Source: CAWAPD01 sp963783865 (GTDB lineage: Bacteria > Actinomycetota > Thermoleophilia > UBA2241). Taken from it: DNA of 64,000 bases. A program made the translations under genes and the position numbers. The first letter of the stretch is position 1. Each line of letters begins with the position of its first letter. The stretch spans positions 62,001 to 126,000 of the forward strand of contig CAWAPD010000005.1 of assembly GCA_963783865.1 (NCBI GenBank), written 5' to 3'. Positions 38,671 through 49,946 of this stretch are shown here, piece after piece. The notes under the pieces were generated by a model. That model was given only the letters and a program-made list of their open reading frames with translations. It searched no databases and was not told the origin of the DNA.

Positions 38671-38671
<1 letters not shown>
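37865..38671 (-). CDS. pyrK: Dihydroorotate dehydrogenase electron-transfer subunit
   Basis: FAD and [2Fe-2S] subunit passing electrons from PyrD to NAD. The flavin-binding RRPLSLH motif, the nucleotide-binding GGGIGVAPF and ACGPMPML motifs, and the C-terminal cluster cysteines (MACGTGACQGC and a fourth in RVCVDG) are all visible. GTG at 38671 gives a TAGTG overlap with carB and a GGGG 7 bases upstream; an ATG at 38662 is an alternative. The open frame continues upstream inside carB without similarity. Confidence 0.94.
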
Positions 38672-41871
<3,200 letters not shown>

Positions 41872-41872
41872 C

Positions 41873-43003
41873 TCAGGCCTCGGCCAGCTTCTGCGACGGC
41901 CGGCCGCGCTCGGTGGCGAAGCGCCGCATCTCGGCCGTGAAGCGCTCGAACAGGTAGCGCGAGTCGTGCGGTCCCGGTGTGGACTCGGGGTGGTACTGGA
42001 CCGAGAACGCGTACACCTCGGGCGCCGCCAGCCCCTCGACCGTGCCGTCGTTCAGGTTGACGTGGGTGATCGCGGCGCCGTGGCGGCCGCTGCCCTCGCG
42101 CACGGCGAAGCCGTGGTTCTGCGTCGTGATCTCGATGATGCCGGTGCGCGCGTCCTTCACCGGGTGGTTGGCGCCGCGGTGGCCGAACTTGAGCTTGTAG
42201 GTCTCCAGGCCCAGCGACAGCGCGAGCAGCTGGTGGCCCAGGCAGATGCCGAAGACCGGGACCTTGCCGAGCAGCTTCTGGATGTTCTTGACGGCGTAGG
42301 TGACCGCCGCCGGGTCGCCGGGCCCGTTCGACAGGAAGACGCCGTCGGGCCGCAGCTTGAGGAGGTCGCGCGGCTGGGTCGCCGCCGGCACGACCGTGAC
42401 GCGGCAGCCGGCGCCGCCCAGGTAGCCCAGCATCGAGCGCTTGACGCCGAAGTCGAGGCAGACGACGTGGAACGGGTCGTCACCCGTCTCGCCGGGCGCC
42501 TCGTAGGGCTCGTCGCAGGTGACGGCGGCGGCGAGGTCGAGGCCTGCCATCTTCGGCAGGCCGCGGGCTCGCCGCTTGAGCGAGCGCACGTCGAGGTCGT
42601 CGGTGGAGACGACCGCGCGCAGGGCCCCCTGCTCGCGGATGTGACGCGTGAGCGCCCGCGTGTCGACGCCGCTGACCGCCAGCACCCCGTGCTCCGACAG
42701 CCAGTCGAGCCAGGTGCCGCTCGAGGCGTGGTTGTAGGCGTAGTTGGTCAGCTCGCGCGCGACGATGGCGCGGGTGTGAGCCCGCCCGCTCTCGTCGCGC
42801 GCCGGGTCGCAGCCGTAGTTGCCGTTGAGCGGGAACGTGTAGGTGACGATCTGGCCGGCGTAGGAGGGGTCGGTGGCGATCTCCTGATAGCCGGTCATGC
42901 TGGTGTTGAAGACGATCTCGCCACCGACGGTGCCGGAACCGGCGAGCGCCTCGCCCGCGTAAGCGGTCCCGTCCTCGAGGACGATCAGCGCGGGACTAGC
43001 CAA
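41873..43003 (-). CDS. carA: Carbamoyl-phosphate synthase small subunit
   Basis: Glutaminase subunit supplying ammonia to CarB. The N-terminal CPSase_sm domain has GGEIVFNTSMTGYQEIATDP and GNYG. The class I glutamine amidotransferase domain has the nucleophilic cysteine in FGICLGHQ and the catalytic His/Glu in SVQYHPESTPGP. Length (376 aa) is normal. It overlaps pyrC by 8 bases. Confidence 0.97.
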   Translation of the reverse strand: MASPALIVLEDGTAYAGEALAGSGTVGGEIVFNTSMTGYQEIATDPSYAGQIVTYTFPLNGNYGCDPARDESGRAHTRAIVARELTNYAYNHASSGTWLDWLSEHGVLAVSGVDTRALTRHIREQGALRAVVSTDDLDVRSLKRRARGLPKMAGLDLAAAVTCDEPYEAPGETGDDPFHVVCLDFGVKRSMLGYLGGAGCRVTVVPAATQPRDLLKLRPDGVFLSNGPGDPAAVTYAVKNIQKLLGKVPVFGICLGHQLLALSLGLETYKLKFGHRGANHPVKDARTGIIEITTQNHGFAVREGSGRHGAAITHVNLNDGTVEGLAAPEVYAFSVQYHPESTPGPHDSRYLFERFTAEMRRFATERGRPSQKLAEA

Positions 43004-44321
43004 CGTCCTCCCACACCAGCCGCCCGCCGGCGACCGTGGCCTTCACCCGCCCGGTGAGCGCGCGTCCGGCCCAGGCGGTGTTGCGGGACTTCGACTTCAT
43101 GGCGGCCGGCGCGACCGTCCACGTCTCGCCGGGATCGACCAGGCAGAGGTTGGCCGTCTCGCCGGCCGCGACGGCCGGCACGGGGATGCCGGCGATGCGG
43201 GCCGGCGCCTGGCTCATGCGATCGGCGAGCTGGCCGAGGGTGAGGTCGCCGGTCGCCACGCAGGCGGTGTTGACCACCGCGAAGGCCGTCTCGAGGCCGG
43301 TCGTGCCGAACACCGCGGCCTCGAACGGGACCTCTTTCTCGTGTTGCGCGTGGGGCGCGTGATCGGTGGCGATGCAGTCGATCAGGCCGTCGCGCAGGGC
43401 CTCCACCATCGCGGCGCGGTCCTCTTCGGGGCGCAGCGGCGGGTTCATCTTCAGGCTCGTGTCGAGCGAGAGCACCTCGTCGTCGGTCAGCGCCAGGTGA
43501 TGCGGGGTGACCTCGGCGGTCACCTTGACGTCGGCCGCGCGCGCCCGGGCGATCGCGTCGACCGAGGCGGCCGCGCTCACGTGGCACACGTGCAGGCGGC
43601 CGCCCTCATACGCCGCGATCGCGCAGGCGCGCTCCACGTCGACGCTCTCCGAGAGCGACGGGATGCCGCCCAGGCCGAGCCGCGCCGACACGGCGCCCTC
43701 ATGCATGACGCCCTTGCCCATGAGCGTGTCGTCCTGGGCGTGGATGGCCACGAAGCGGCCGGTGAGCTTGGCGTACTGCAGCGCCCGGCGCACGAGCAGC
43801 GCCGTCGCCAGCGGCCGTCCGTCGTCGCTGAAGCCGACGGCGCCGGCGGCGGCCAGCTCGGCCATCTCGGTCAGCACCTTGCCCTGCAGGTCACGCGAGA
43901 CGGCGGCGAAGAAGCCGCAGGGCACGAGCGCGTCCTGGAGCGCGCGCTCGACCAGCGCCTGCAGCACCGCCGCGTTGTCGACGACCGGGTCGGTGTTGGC
44001 CATGGCGAAGACGGCCGTGTAGCCGCCGGCGGCGGCCGCGGCCGTCCCGCTGGCGATGTCCTCTTCGTCCTCGCGCCCCGGCACGCGCAGGTGGGCGTGC
44101 AGGTCGACGAAGCCCGGAAGCACGACCAGGCCGGCGGCGTCGATGACGCGCGTGCCCCTGCCGCCGGGGACCGCCAGCCCCTTCCCCACCTCGGCGATGC
44201 GGCCCTTGACGATCGCCACGTCGAGCTCGTCGTCGAGCTGCGCCGCCGGGTCGACGACGCGGGCGCCGCGGATCAGCAGGTCCGCGGGCTTGCCCTTGGC
44301 CTGCCAGAGCAGCTCGCTCAT
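42996..44321 (-). CDS. pyrC: Dihydroorotase
   Basis: Cyclises carbamoyl aspartate to dihydroorotate. The amidohydrolase metal motif is DLHAHLRVPG (commonly DxHxHLREPG; here V replaces E), and later metal ligands appear in AIHAQDD, CHVSAA and ATDHAPH. From ATG at 44321 the protein has 441 residues, normal for the long bacterial form. The ATG overlaps the pyrB stop (ATGA); the open frame extends upstream without similarity. Confidence 0.96.
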   Translation of the reverse strand: MSELLWQAKGKPADLLIRGARVVDPAAQLDDELDVAIVKGRIAEVGKGLAVPGGRGTRVIDAAGLVVLPGFVDLHAHLRVPGREDEEDIASGTAAAAAGGYTAVFAMANTDPVVDNAAVLQALVERALQDALVPCGFFAAVSRDLQGKVLTEMAELAAAGAVGFSDDGRPLATALLVRRALQYAKLTGRFVAIHAQDDTLMGKGVMHEGAVSARLGLGGIPSLSESVDVERACAIAAYEGGRLHVCHVSAAASVDAIARARAADVKVTAEVTPHHLALTDDEVLSLDTSLKMNPPLRPEEDRAAMVEALRDGLIDCIATDHAPHAQHEKEVPFEAAVFGTTGLETAFAVVNTACVATGDLTLGQLADRMSQAPARIAGIPVPAVAAGETANLCLVDPGETWTVAPAAMKSKSRNTAWAGRALTGRVKATVAGGRLVWEDVG

Positions 44322-45262
44322 ACCGCCTCCTCGTCGCGCTCGTCCAGACCCACGATCGTGCGGTACAGGATCGCCATCCGCACCGCCAGGCCGCTCTCGA
44401 CCTGCTGCTCGATCAGGGTGCCGGGGTCGTCGGCGACCTCGGCGCTGATCTCGACGCCGCGGTTGATCGGGCCCGGGTGCATGACCTTCTGCCCCGGCCG
44501 CAGCCGCGACCGGGTGATGCCGTACAGCGTGGAGTATTCGCGCAGCGACGGGATGAAGTTGGCGCCCTCTTCCATGCGCTCCATCTGCATGCGCAGCAAG
44601 TAGACGACGTCGGCCTCGGCAAGGGCGTCGAGGTCGTGGGCGACCTCGACGCCCAGCGTCTCGATGCCGCGCGGCATGAGCGTCGGCGGCGCGATCAGCG
44701 TGACCTTCATCCCCATCATCGTGAACCCGAGGATGTCGCTGCGCGCCACCCGGCTGTGCAGGATGTCGCCGACGATCGCGACGCGCTTGCCGGCGAGCTC
44801 GCGGCCCAGCGTCTGGCGCAGCGTGAACAGGTCGAGCAGGCACTGCGACGGGTGCTGGTACTTGCCGTCGCCGGCGTTCACGATGCTGGCCGGCGTGAGC
44901 GGCGAGACCAAGCGGCAGGCGCCGACCTGGGGGTGGCGCATGACGATGATGTCGGGCGCGTAGGCCGACAGGGTCAGGATCGTGTCCTTGAGCGACTCGC
45001 CCTTGTCGACCGACGAGCCCTGGGCCTTGATGTTGACGACGTCGGCGGAGAGCCGCTTGCCGGCCAGCTCGAAGCTCGCCAGCGTGCGGGTCGAGGATTC
45101 GTAGAAGAGGTTGATGATCGTGCGGCCGCGCAGCGTCGGCACCTTCTTGATGTCGCGGTGCATGATCGGCAGGAAGCTCTCGGCGGTGTCGAGCAGCAGC
45201 TCGACGTCGGCCCGCTCCAGGTCCTCCATCGAGACGAGGTCGCGCTTAGGCACGGTCGTCAC
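44318..45262 (-). CDS. pyrB: Aspartate carbamoyltransferase, catalytic subunit
   Basis: Condenses carbamoyl phosphate with aspartate. The carbamoyl-phosphate site reads YESSTRTLASFELAGKRL, where many relatives have STRTRxSFE. Other landmarks are the HPSQCLLDL loop, IVGDILHSRVARS and the MHPGPINRGVEI block. The 314-residue length is normal and no regulatory pyrI is present. It overlaps pyrR by 17 bases. Confidence 0.97.
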   Translation of the reverse strand: MTTVPKRDLVSMEDLERADVELLLDTAESFLPIMHRDIKKVPTLRGRTIINLFYESSTRTLASFELAGKRLSADVVNIKAQGSSVDKGESLKDTILTLSAYAPDIIVMRHPQVGACRLVSPLTPASIVNAGDGKYQHPSQCLLDLFTLRQTLGRELAGKRVAIVGDILHSRVARSDILGFTMMGMKVTLIAPPTLMPRGIETLGVEVAHDLDALAEADVVYLLRMQMERMEEGANFIPSLREYSTLYGITRSRLRPGQKVMHPGPINRGVEISAEVADDPGTLIEQQVESGLAVRMAILYRTIVGLDERDEEAV

Positions 45263-45833
45263 CCCTCGGCGGGTGCACGACGACGACCTCGTCGGCGCCG
45301 TCGGCTTCGGTCAGGCGCACCTCGATGCGCTCGCGGCGCGCGGTCGGCAGGTTCTTGCCCACGAAGTCGGGGCGGATCGGCAGCTCGCGGTGCCCGCGGT
45401 CGATGAGCACCGCGAGCTGGATGCGAGCCGGGCGGCCGTAGTCGAACAGCGCGTCGATGGCGGCGCGGATGGTGCGGCCGGTGAACAGTACGTCGTCGAC
45501 CAGCACGACCGTCGAGCCCTCGAGCTCGAACGGCAGGTTCGTGTCCTTGACGATGGGGTTGGGCGTGCTGGGAGTGACGCCGAGCATGCCGCGGGCGGCG
45601 ACGTCGTCGCGGTAGAACGAGATGTCGAGCTCGCCCAGCTGCACGTCGAGGGCGGAGAACTTGCGGACCAGCGCCTGCAGCCGGTGGGCCAGATAGGCGC
45701 CGCGGGTATGGATGCCGACCAGCGCGAGGTCCTCGACGTCGTGGTTCTTCTCGAGGATCTCGTGGGCGATGCGCGCCAGCGTGCGCTCGAGCTGCTCGGC
45801 CGGCATGACGACGTTCTCGTGCGGCTGGGTCAT
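45246..45833 (-). CDS. pyrR: Bifunctional pyr operon RNA-binding regulator / uracil phosphoribosyltransferase
   Basis: UMP/UTP-sensing protein that binds pyr leader RNA, with weak uracil phosphoribosyltransferase activity. The PRPP motif VVLVDDVLFTGRTIRAA and the IHTRGAYLAHRL segment are intact in 195 residues. ATG at 45833 has GGAGG 9 bases upstream and overlaps the stop of a 33-codon leader ORF (ATGA). A matching PyrR-binding element lies in the leader at 45932-45966, so the operon is probably autoregulated. Confidence 0.96.
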   Translation of the reverse strand: MTQPHENVVMPAEQLERTLARIAHEILEKNHDVEDLALVGIHTRGAYLAHRLQALVRKFSALDVQLGELDISFYRDDVAARGMLGVTPSTPNPIVKDTNLPFELEGSTVVLVDDVLFTGRTIRAAIDALFDYGRPARIQLAVLIDRGHRELPIRPDFVGKNLPTARRERIEVRLTEADGADEVVVVHPPRGDDRA

Positions 45834-45931
45834 GCGGCGGGACCTCCGGCGGATGCGCTGCGAGATTCGGGCCGGAAAACGAGAAACGCCGCCGCAGCGT
45901 TGTCCGCTGAACGACGACGTGCCACCATCAT
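45830..45931 (-). CDS. Putative 33-residue leader peptide translationally coupled to pyrR
   Basis: Starts at tandem ATGs (45931, 45928), reads MMVARRRSADNAAAAF and ends at a TGA overlapping the pyrR ATG. The only purine-rich ribosome-site candidate is GAGAGG, about 11 bases upstream, within the conserved loop of the PyrR-binding element. PyrR binding could therefore block initiation here and, through coupling, on pyrR. Established knowledge: a leader-coupled, PyrR-dependent translational repression of this kind has been described in mycobacteria. The peptide itself probably has no function. Confidence 0.5.
   Translation of the reverse strand: MMVARRRSADNAAAAFLVFRPESRSASAGGPAA
45875..45901 (-). 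terminator. Terminator-like hairpin in the pyr leader
   Basis: Reading leftward, a 7-bp stem with a 3-base loop and one G-U pair (45901-45885) is followed by TCTCGTTTTC. An alternative pairing, CGTT with AACG about 8 bases apart just upstream, would use the left arm of this stem and so could act as antiterminator. The stem lies inside the leader ORF, so ribosomes could also prevent it forming. Confidence 0.42.
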
Positions 45932-45966
45932 CTGCTTTCCGGCCTCTCGGGACGCGGTTTAAAGGT
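45932..45966 (-). promoter_or_regulatory. PyrR-binding RNA element
   Basis: The leader RNA reads CTTTAAACCG, then CGTCCCGAGAGGC, then CGGAAAG. The core TCCCGAGAGGC matches the established PyrR-binding consensus (UCCNGNGAGGY). CTTT and CCG can pair with AAAG and CGG around an AAA bulge, the expected shape of the binding loop. It begins within a few bases of the predicted transcript start and lies upstream of pyrR. Confidence 0.8.
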
Positions 45967-45973
45967 CGGGCGG

Positions 45974-46002
45974 ACTGTAGCATCCGGCCCGGGGCCGGTC
46001 AA
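45974..46002 (-). promoter_or_regulatory. Promoter of the pyr operon
   Basis: Reading leftward, TTGACC (46002-45997, 5 of 6), an exact 17-base spacer and TACAGT (45979-45974, 4 of 6). The predicted transcript start near 45967 places the PyrR element at the very 5' end of the mRNA. Confidence 0.8.
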
Positions 46003-46052
46003 CAACCCTGCGGCGACGCGTTCGGGCGCGCATTCGCGGCGCGGAAGGAGGC

Positions 46053-46087
46053 GAGGGGGCGGCGGGTCTCTGACCCGCCGCCCCCTC
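46053..46087 (-). terminator. 16-bp GC hairpin downstream of the IPT/TIG gene
   Basis: Perfect inverted repeat with arms 46053-46068 and 46072-46087 and loop TCT. It lies 40 bases past the stop of the secreted IPT/TIG-repeat gene and before the pyr promoter. Reading leftward it is followed by GCCTCCTTCC and not a U-run, so it resembles a U-less terminator; its core resembles the hairpin at 17069-17095. Confidence 0.65.
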
Positions 46088-46126
46088 GGGGCGTGCGTCA
46101 CGCGGCCCAGGCCGCTCGGAAACGGT

Positions 46127-47053
46127 TCAGAGCACCTTGAACGCCTTGGTCTTGGTGGTCCCGAACTTGGTCTTGACCTTGGCCGGGTGACTGCCGGCCG
46201 ACGTCAGCGGGACCTTCACCTTGATCTTGGTGTTGGACCACGACACGTACGACGTCGCGGCCTTGGCGCCGAAGTAGACCTTCGACGTGCCCCGGGTCTT
46301 GCCGAAGCCGGTCCCGGTGATGGTCACCGTCGCGCCTGGATACGCCTGCTTGGGCGAGAGCGCGGTGATGGCGGGATCGATGCTGAAGAGGACGAGGTTA
46401 GAGCTCATGCTCAGGCCGTTGTTCCAGACATACATCTGGTGCTTGCCGGTCGCCATGCCGGGGGCGATGGTGAACTGGATCGTGGCATCGCTCCACAGGG
46501 TAGGCGTCGGGATGATGGTGTTCGGGAACCCCCACAACGCGAGGTAGTTCAATCCCTGGGTGCTGCCGAACCCCCAACCATGGACGGTCACCCTCGCGCC
46601 GGCCGCCGCGTGCCTCGGCGCCGTGCCTGTCACCCACAAGGCGCCGTTCTGTGTCGTGAACGCGACCTCGTTGGAGTACGTCTGACCGGCCTCCCAGACC
46701 ATGACGAGCTGCGGCCCGAAGGCCGGTGGCGTCGGGACGATGCAGACGATCCGGGTGTCGCTCCAGCTCACGATCGTCGGGGAGTTGGCTCCCGTGTCGG
46801 CGACCCCCGCCTCATTGAACCAGACGTTGGCCCCGCCTTGCGTGGCGCCGAAACCGAAGCCGGTGACGGTGACCGAAGCCCCGGGAATGCCGAACCCAGG
46901 GGAGACACTCGTGATGTGCGGGTTCGTCGCTGCCAGGGCGCCGGCCGGCAGCGCCAACACCAGCGCGAGCGCCGCGACGACGAGGAGCGCCGCTGCGGCC
47001 GCCCTCGATGTCCTGCGACGGCTGCTCCGCCGCCGATCGTCGAACGAGTCCAT
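46127..47053 (-). CDS. Secreted protein with three IPT/TIG repeats
   Basis: A 308-residue exported protein. An Arg-rich N-terminus and a hydrophobic stretch (about residues 19-42, ending AGALAA) make a signal peptide. Three Ig-like IPT/TIG domains follow, starting near residues 46, 139 and 226. Each opens with a PGxxVTVTGxGFG-type strand: GFGFGATQGG, GWGFGSTQGL and GTGFGKTRGT. No enzyme domain, anchor or sorting motif is visible. Its role is unknown; such repeats usually serve in surface or secreted adhesive proteins. It is monocistronic, with its own promoter-like element and terminator. Confidence 0.85.
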   Translation of the reverse strand: MDSFDDRRRSSRRRTSRAAAAALLVVAALALVLALPAGALAATNPHITSVSPGFGIPGASVTVTGFGFGATQGGANVWFNEAGVADTGANSPTIVSWSDTRIVCIVPTPPAFGPQLVMVWEAGQTYSNEVAFTTQNGALWVTGTAPRHAAAGARVTVHGWGFGSTQGLNYLALWGFPNTIIPTPTLWSDATIQFTIAPGMATGKHQMYVWNNGLSMSSNLVLFSIDPAITALSPKQAYPGATVTITGTGFGKTRGTSKVYFGAKAATSYVSWSNTKIKVKVPLTSAGSHPAKVKTKFGTTKTKAFKVL

Positions 47054-47114
47054 GAAGCCCTCCTCGTGTCCAGGTTCCCCTACCTAGCGTGGGAGCGAAC
47101 TCGCCCCTCCGCGC

Positions 47115-47143
47115 ATCTTACGAGCAGCCTGCCCTCATGTACA
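47115..47143 (-). promoter_or_regulatory. Possible promoter for the IPT/TIG gene
   Basis: Reading leftward, TGTACA (47143-47138), a 17-base spacer and TAAGAT (47120-47115). Both hexamers match 4 of 6 consensus bases. The leader would be about 55 bases and includes GGAGG before the ATG. Nothing else is evident in the 47054-47154 gap. Confidence 0.42.
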
Positions 47144-47154
47144 CAGTGCTACAC

Positions 47155-48045
47155 CTATCGCACGACCGCGAGGAAGCCGGCGAGGTCGGCCGGGAGCGGC
47201 GACGAGAAGTCGAGCTCGTCGCCGCTCTCCGGGTGCGCGAAGGCGAGGCGGGCGGCGTGGAGGAAGTGGCGCCCGAGGCCCTCGGGCCGCGGGCGCCGGC
47301 CGTAGACCACGTCGCCCGCCACCGGGTGCCCGACGGCCGCCAGGTGCACGCGGATCTGGTGCGTGCGGCCGGTCTCCAGGCGCACGTCGAGCAGCGTGTA
47401 GCCGGGCAGGCGCTCGCGTACCGAGAAGTGCGTGACGGCGTGCCGCGGGCTGGCGGTGTGCACCGACATGCGCTTGCGGTCGCGGACGTGGCGGCCGATG
47501 GGGGCGTCGACGACGCCCTCGTCGGCCGCCACGCCGCCCACCACGAGCGTCACGTACCGGCGCGAGATCTCGCGGCGGGCCATCGCCGCCGTCAGCCGCC
47601 GGTAGGCGAGGTCGGTGCGGGCCACGATCAGGAGTCCGGACGTGTCGCGGTCGAGCCGGTGGACGATGCCGGGCCGGCGCTCGTGGCCGCCGGCGACGCC
47701 CAGGTCGAGCAGCCCCTGGACGAGCGTGCCGTGCTCGTGCCCGGGCGCCGGGTGCACGACCACCCCGGCGGGCTTGTCGACGACCAGCAGCCAATCGTCC
47801 TCGAACACGAGGCGGAACGGCACGGTCTCCGGGGTGAGGCTCGACGGCGGGGCCTGCGGCCGGGCGTAGTCGACGCGGTCGCCCGGGCGGACGCGGTCGT
47901 GCTTGGCGGCCGGACGGCCGCCGAGCTGCACAGCGTCCGCCTCGATCAGCCTCTGGGCCGCCGCCCGCGAAAGGTCGAGGCGGGCCGCCAGGACGACGTC
48001 CAGGCGGCGGCCCGCCTCCTCCCCCGCGACGACGAACGACGGCAC
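47155..48045 (-). CDS. rluD: RluA-family 23S rRNA pseudouridine synthase (RluD-like)
   Basis: An N-terminal S4 RNA-binding domain (RRLDVVLAARLDLSRAAAQRLI) precedes a pseudouridine synthase domain with the catalytic-Asp motif HRLDRDTSGLLIVART and the KPAGVVVHPAPGHEHGTLV segment. Length 296 aa. The exact rRNA target is inferred from family membership and position next to lspA, where the RluD ortholog normally sits. It starts 4 bases after lspA. Confidence 0.92.
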   Translation of the reverse strand: MPSFVVAGEEAGRRLDVVLAARLDLSRAAAQRLIEADAVQLGGRPAAKHDRVRPGDRVDYARPQAPPSSLTPETVPFRLVFEDDWLLVVDKPAGVVVHPAPGHEHGTLVQGLLDLGVAGGHERRPGIVHRLDRDTSGLLIVARTDLAYRRLTAAMARREISRRYVTLVVGGVAADEGVVDAPIGRHVRDRKRMSVHTASPRHAVTHFSVRERLPGYTLLDVRLETGRTHQIRVHLAAVGHPVAGDVVYGRRPRPEGLGRHFLHAARLAFAHPESGDELDFSSPLPADLAGFLAVVR

Positions 48046-48049
48046 CGCG

Positions 48050-48508
48050 TCACTCCTTCGTTCGGACCGGGACCAGGACGAGCACGACGATCCAGACCGC
48101 TCCCGTCGCGATGGCGATGTCGGCGACGTTGAACGTCGGCCAGGGACCGAGCTTGAGGTAGTCGAGCACGTAGCCGTGGGCGAGGCGGTCGATGAGGTTG
48201 CCGGCCGCCCCGCCCAGGACGAGGCCCAGCGGCAGGCGATAGCGGGGCGAGACGAACGGCAGCAGGGCGACCACGATCAAGAGGACCGCTGCGACGGCCA
48301 CGACCACGGCGGCGCCGTGACCGGCGAAGCGGCTGAACGAGATGCCGCTGTTGTGGACGATCTCGACCCCGACGTGGTCGAACAGCCACGTCGGCAGGCT
48401 GTCGGCGGCGGAGCGCACGATCCACTTGGTCAACTGGTCGAGGACGACGACGCCGGCCGCCGCGGCGGCGGCGACGAGCAGGCTCCGCCTGCCGCTCACG
48501 GCCGTCAT
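48050..48508 (-). CDS. lspA: Lipoprotein signal peptidase
   Basis: Integral membrane aspartic protease that cleaves prolipoprotein signal peptides. The 152 residues from ATG at 48508 have four hydrophobic segments and both catalytic aspartate blocks, GGAAGNLIDRL and FNVADIAIATG, as well as the N-terminal LDQLTKWIV motif. The open frame upstream belongs to the DUF167 gene region in another phase. It lies in the usual divIVA-lspA-rluD order. Confidence 0.95.
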   Translation of the reverse strand: MTAVSGRRSLLVAAAAAAGVVVLDQLTKWIVRSAADSLPTWLFDHVGVEIVHNSGISFSRFAGHGAAVVVAVAAVLLIVVALLPFVSPRYRLPLGLVLGGAAGNLIDRLAHGYVLDYLKLGPWPTFNVADIAIATGAVWIVVLVLVPVRTKE

Positions 48509-48524
48509 CCAGACTCCCGGCCGC

Positions 48525-48782
48525 TCACAGCCCGAGCCGCCGGCGGGCGTCGGCGGCGTCGCCGCCGTCCACCGCCACCGTCTTGCGGCGCGACGTCTCG
48601 CCGGCGACGACGCGGACGCGGCTCGGGGGCAGGTCGAGCACGCCGGCCAGGAAGCGGCAGAGCTCGCGGTTGGCGCGCTGTTCGTGGGCCGGCGCGGCCA
48701 CCCTGACACGGAGGCGACCGTCGCGGACGCCGTCGATGCCGGAGCGGCTCGCCCCGGGCACGGCCCAGACGGCGAGCCGCAC
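48525..48782 (-). CDS. DUF167 (YggU-like) protein
   Basis: An 85-residue DUF167 protein with the family-typical VPGASRSGIDGV, LRVRVAAPAHEQRANREL and VRVVAGETSRRKTV segments. Function is unknown across the family. GTG at 48782 has GGAG a few bases upstream. It sits 31 bases after divIVA. Confidence 0.88.
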   Translation of the reverse strand: MRLAVWAVPGASRSGIDGVRDGRLRVRVAAPAHEQRANRELCRFLAGVLDLPPSRVRVVAGETSRRKTVAVDGGDAADARRRLGL

Positions 48783-48813
48783 CTCGGCTCCGCGCTCGCT
48801 CAGCGGCGAGGGG

Positions 48814-49650
48814 TCACCACTTGAACTCGTTGTCGTCGACCTCGTCCTCGACGTCGGCGAGCAGGTCGTCCGGCTCGCCCAGCGGCGCGTCGCGCGCCGG
48901 CTTGTCGCCGGCCTCGGCCTCGCGCGGCGCGACGGTGACCGGCTCGGCCCGACGCGGCGCCGGATCGGGAACCGGCGCCGGCGCCGCGGCCTGGACCTTC
49001 GGCGGCTCGGCCACGGCGGCGCCCTTGTCGGCCGGCTTGTCCGGCGCCGACGGCGCCGGCGCGGGCTGGGGCGGCCGCGCCTCGGGGGCGGCCGGCGGGC
49101 GTGTCGCGCCGGGCGCGGCCGCCTTGGCCCGCGCCGCCTCGTCGGCCGCCATCGTGCGCTGGAGCTCCTCGGCGGCGCCCTTGAACTGGTCGCCCTTCTT
49201 GGCCGCGGCGTCGATGTCGTCGAGCTGCTTGGCGTAGCCCTCGAGCAGCGAGCGGAACTTGAAGCGGAAGTCCTCTTCGGAGCTCTTGAGCACGACGATG
49301 TTCTTCTCGATCGCCTGCTTGTCGGCGTAGGACTCGTTCACCATCTGGCGCGCCTTGAGCTCGGCCTCGCTGAGGATGAGCTGGGCCTCCTTCTGGGCGT
49401 TGGTCTTGAGCTCCTCGGCGCTGCGCTGGGCCGAGACCAGCGTCTTCTGCAGGGTCTCCTCGAGGGTGCGGTAGTGGTCGATCTTCTCCTGCAGCGTCTC
49501 GCAGCGCTCGGCGAGGTCGATGTTCTCCTTGAACAGCCGCTCGAACTCGTCGGCGACCTCGTCGAGGAACTCGTCCACCTCGGCGTCGACGTAGCCGCGC
49601 ATGCCGCGCTTGAAATCCTTGTGGCGGATGTCGAGCGGTGTCAGCTTCAT
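48814..49650 (-). CDS. divIVA: DivIVA domain cell-pole/septum protein
   Basis: Coiled-coil protein that marks curved membrane, organising polar growth or division. The N-terminal lipid-binding domain reads LTPLDIRHKDFKRGMRGY followed by VDEFLDEVADEFERL; a long coiled coil spans about residues 30-170, then a Pro/Ala-rich acidic tail of about 100 residues ends in NEFKW. Length 278 aa. It follows yggT by 23 bases in the sepF-proC-yggT-divIVA cluster downstream of the (unseen) dcw genes. Confidence 0.95.
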   Translation of the reverse strand: MKLTPLDIRHKDFKRGMRGYVDAEVDEFLDEVADEFERLFKENIDLAERCETLQEKIDHYRTLEETLQKTLVSAQRSAEELKTNAQKEAQLILSEAELKARQMVNESYADKQAIEKNIVVLKSSEEDFRFKFRSLLEGYAKQLDDIDAAAKKGDQFKGAAEELQRTMAADEAARAKAAAPGATRPPAAPEARPPQPAPAPSAPDKPADKGAAVAEPPKVQAAAPAPVPDPAPRRAEPVTVAPREAEAGDKPARDAPLGEPDDLLADVEDEVDDNEFKW

Positions 49651-49673
49651 GGGACCAACTCCCTCCCTGTGAG

Positions 49674-49946
49674 CTACAGGCGGACGAGCACCTGCTGAAC
49701 CACGAACAGAATGACCAGGCCGATCAGCGGGCTCAGGTCGACGGCGGCGCTGCCCGTGCGGATGGGCGGCACGAACCGGCGGATCACCCTCAGGTACGGC
49801 TCGGTCACATCATAAACCACACCGTACACCCGGTAGGCGGTCGTGCCCGTGCGCAGCGGGATCCACGACAGGACCGCCCGCACCAGGATGACGATGGTGT
49901 AGAGGCTCACGAGCCAGTACAGGAGCAGGATCAGAAGGCCCATCAC
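49674..49946 (-). CDS. YggT family membrane protein
   Basis: A 90-residue protein with two transmembrane helices separated by a conserved loop containing SWIPL and YDVTEPYLRVIRRFVPP, the YggT signature. Family members associate with the division cluster but have no defined reaction. It overlaps proC by 4 bases. Confidence 0.92.
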   Translation of the reverse strand: MMGLLILLLYWLVSLYTIVILVRAVLSWIPLRTGTTAYRVYGVVYDVTEPYLRVIRRFVPPIRTGSAAVDLSPLIGLVILFVVQQVLVRL

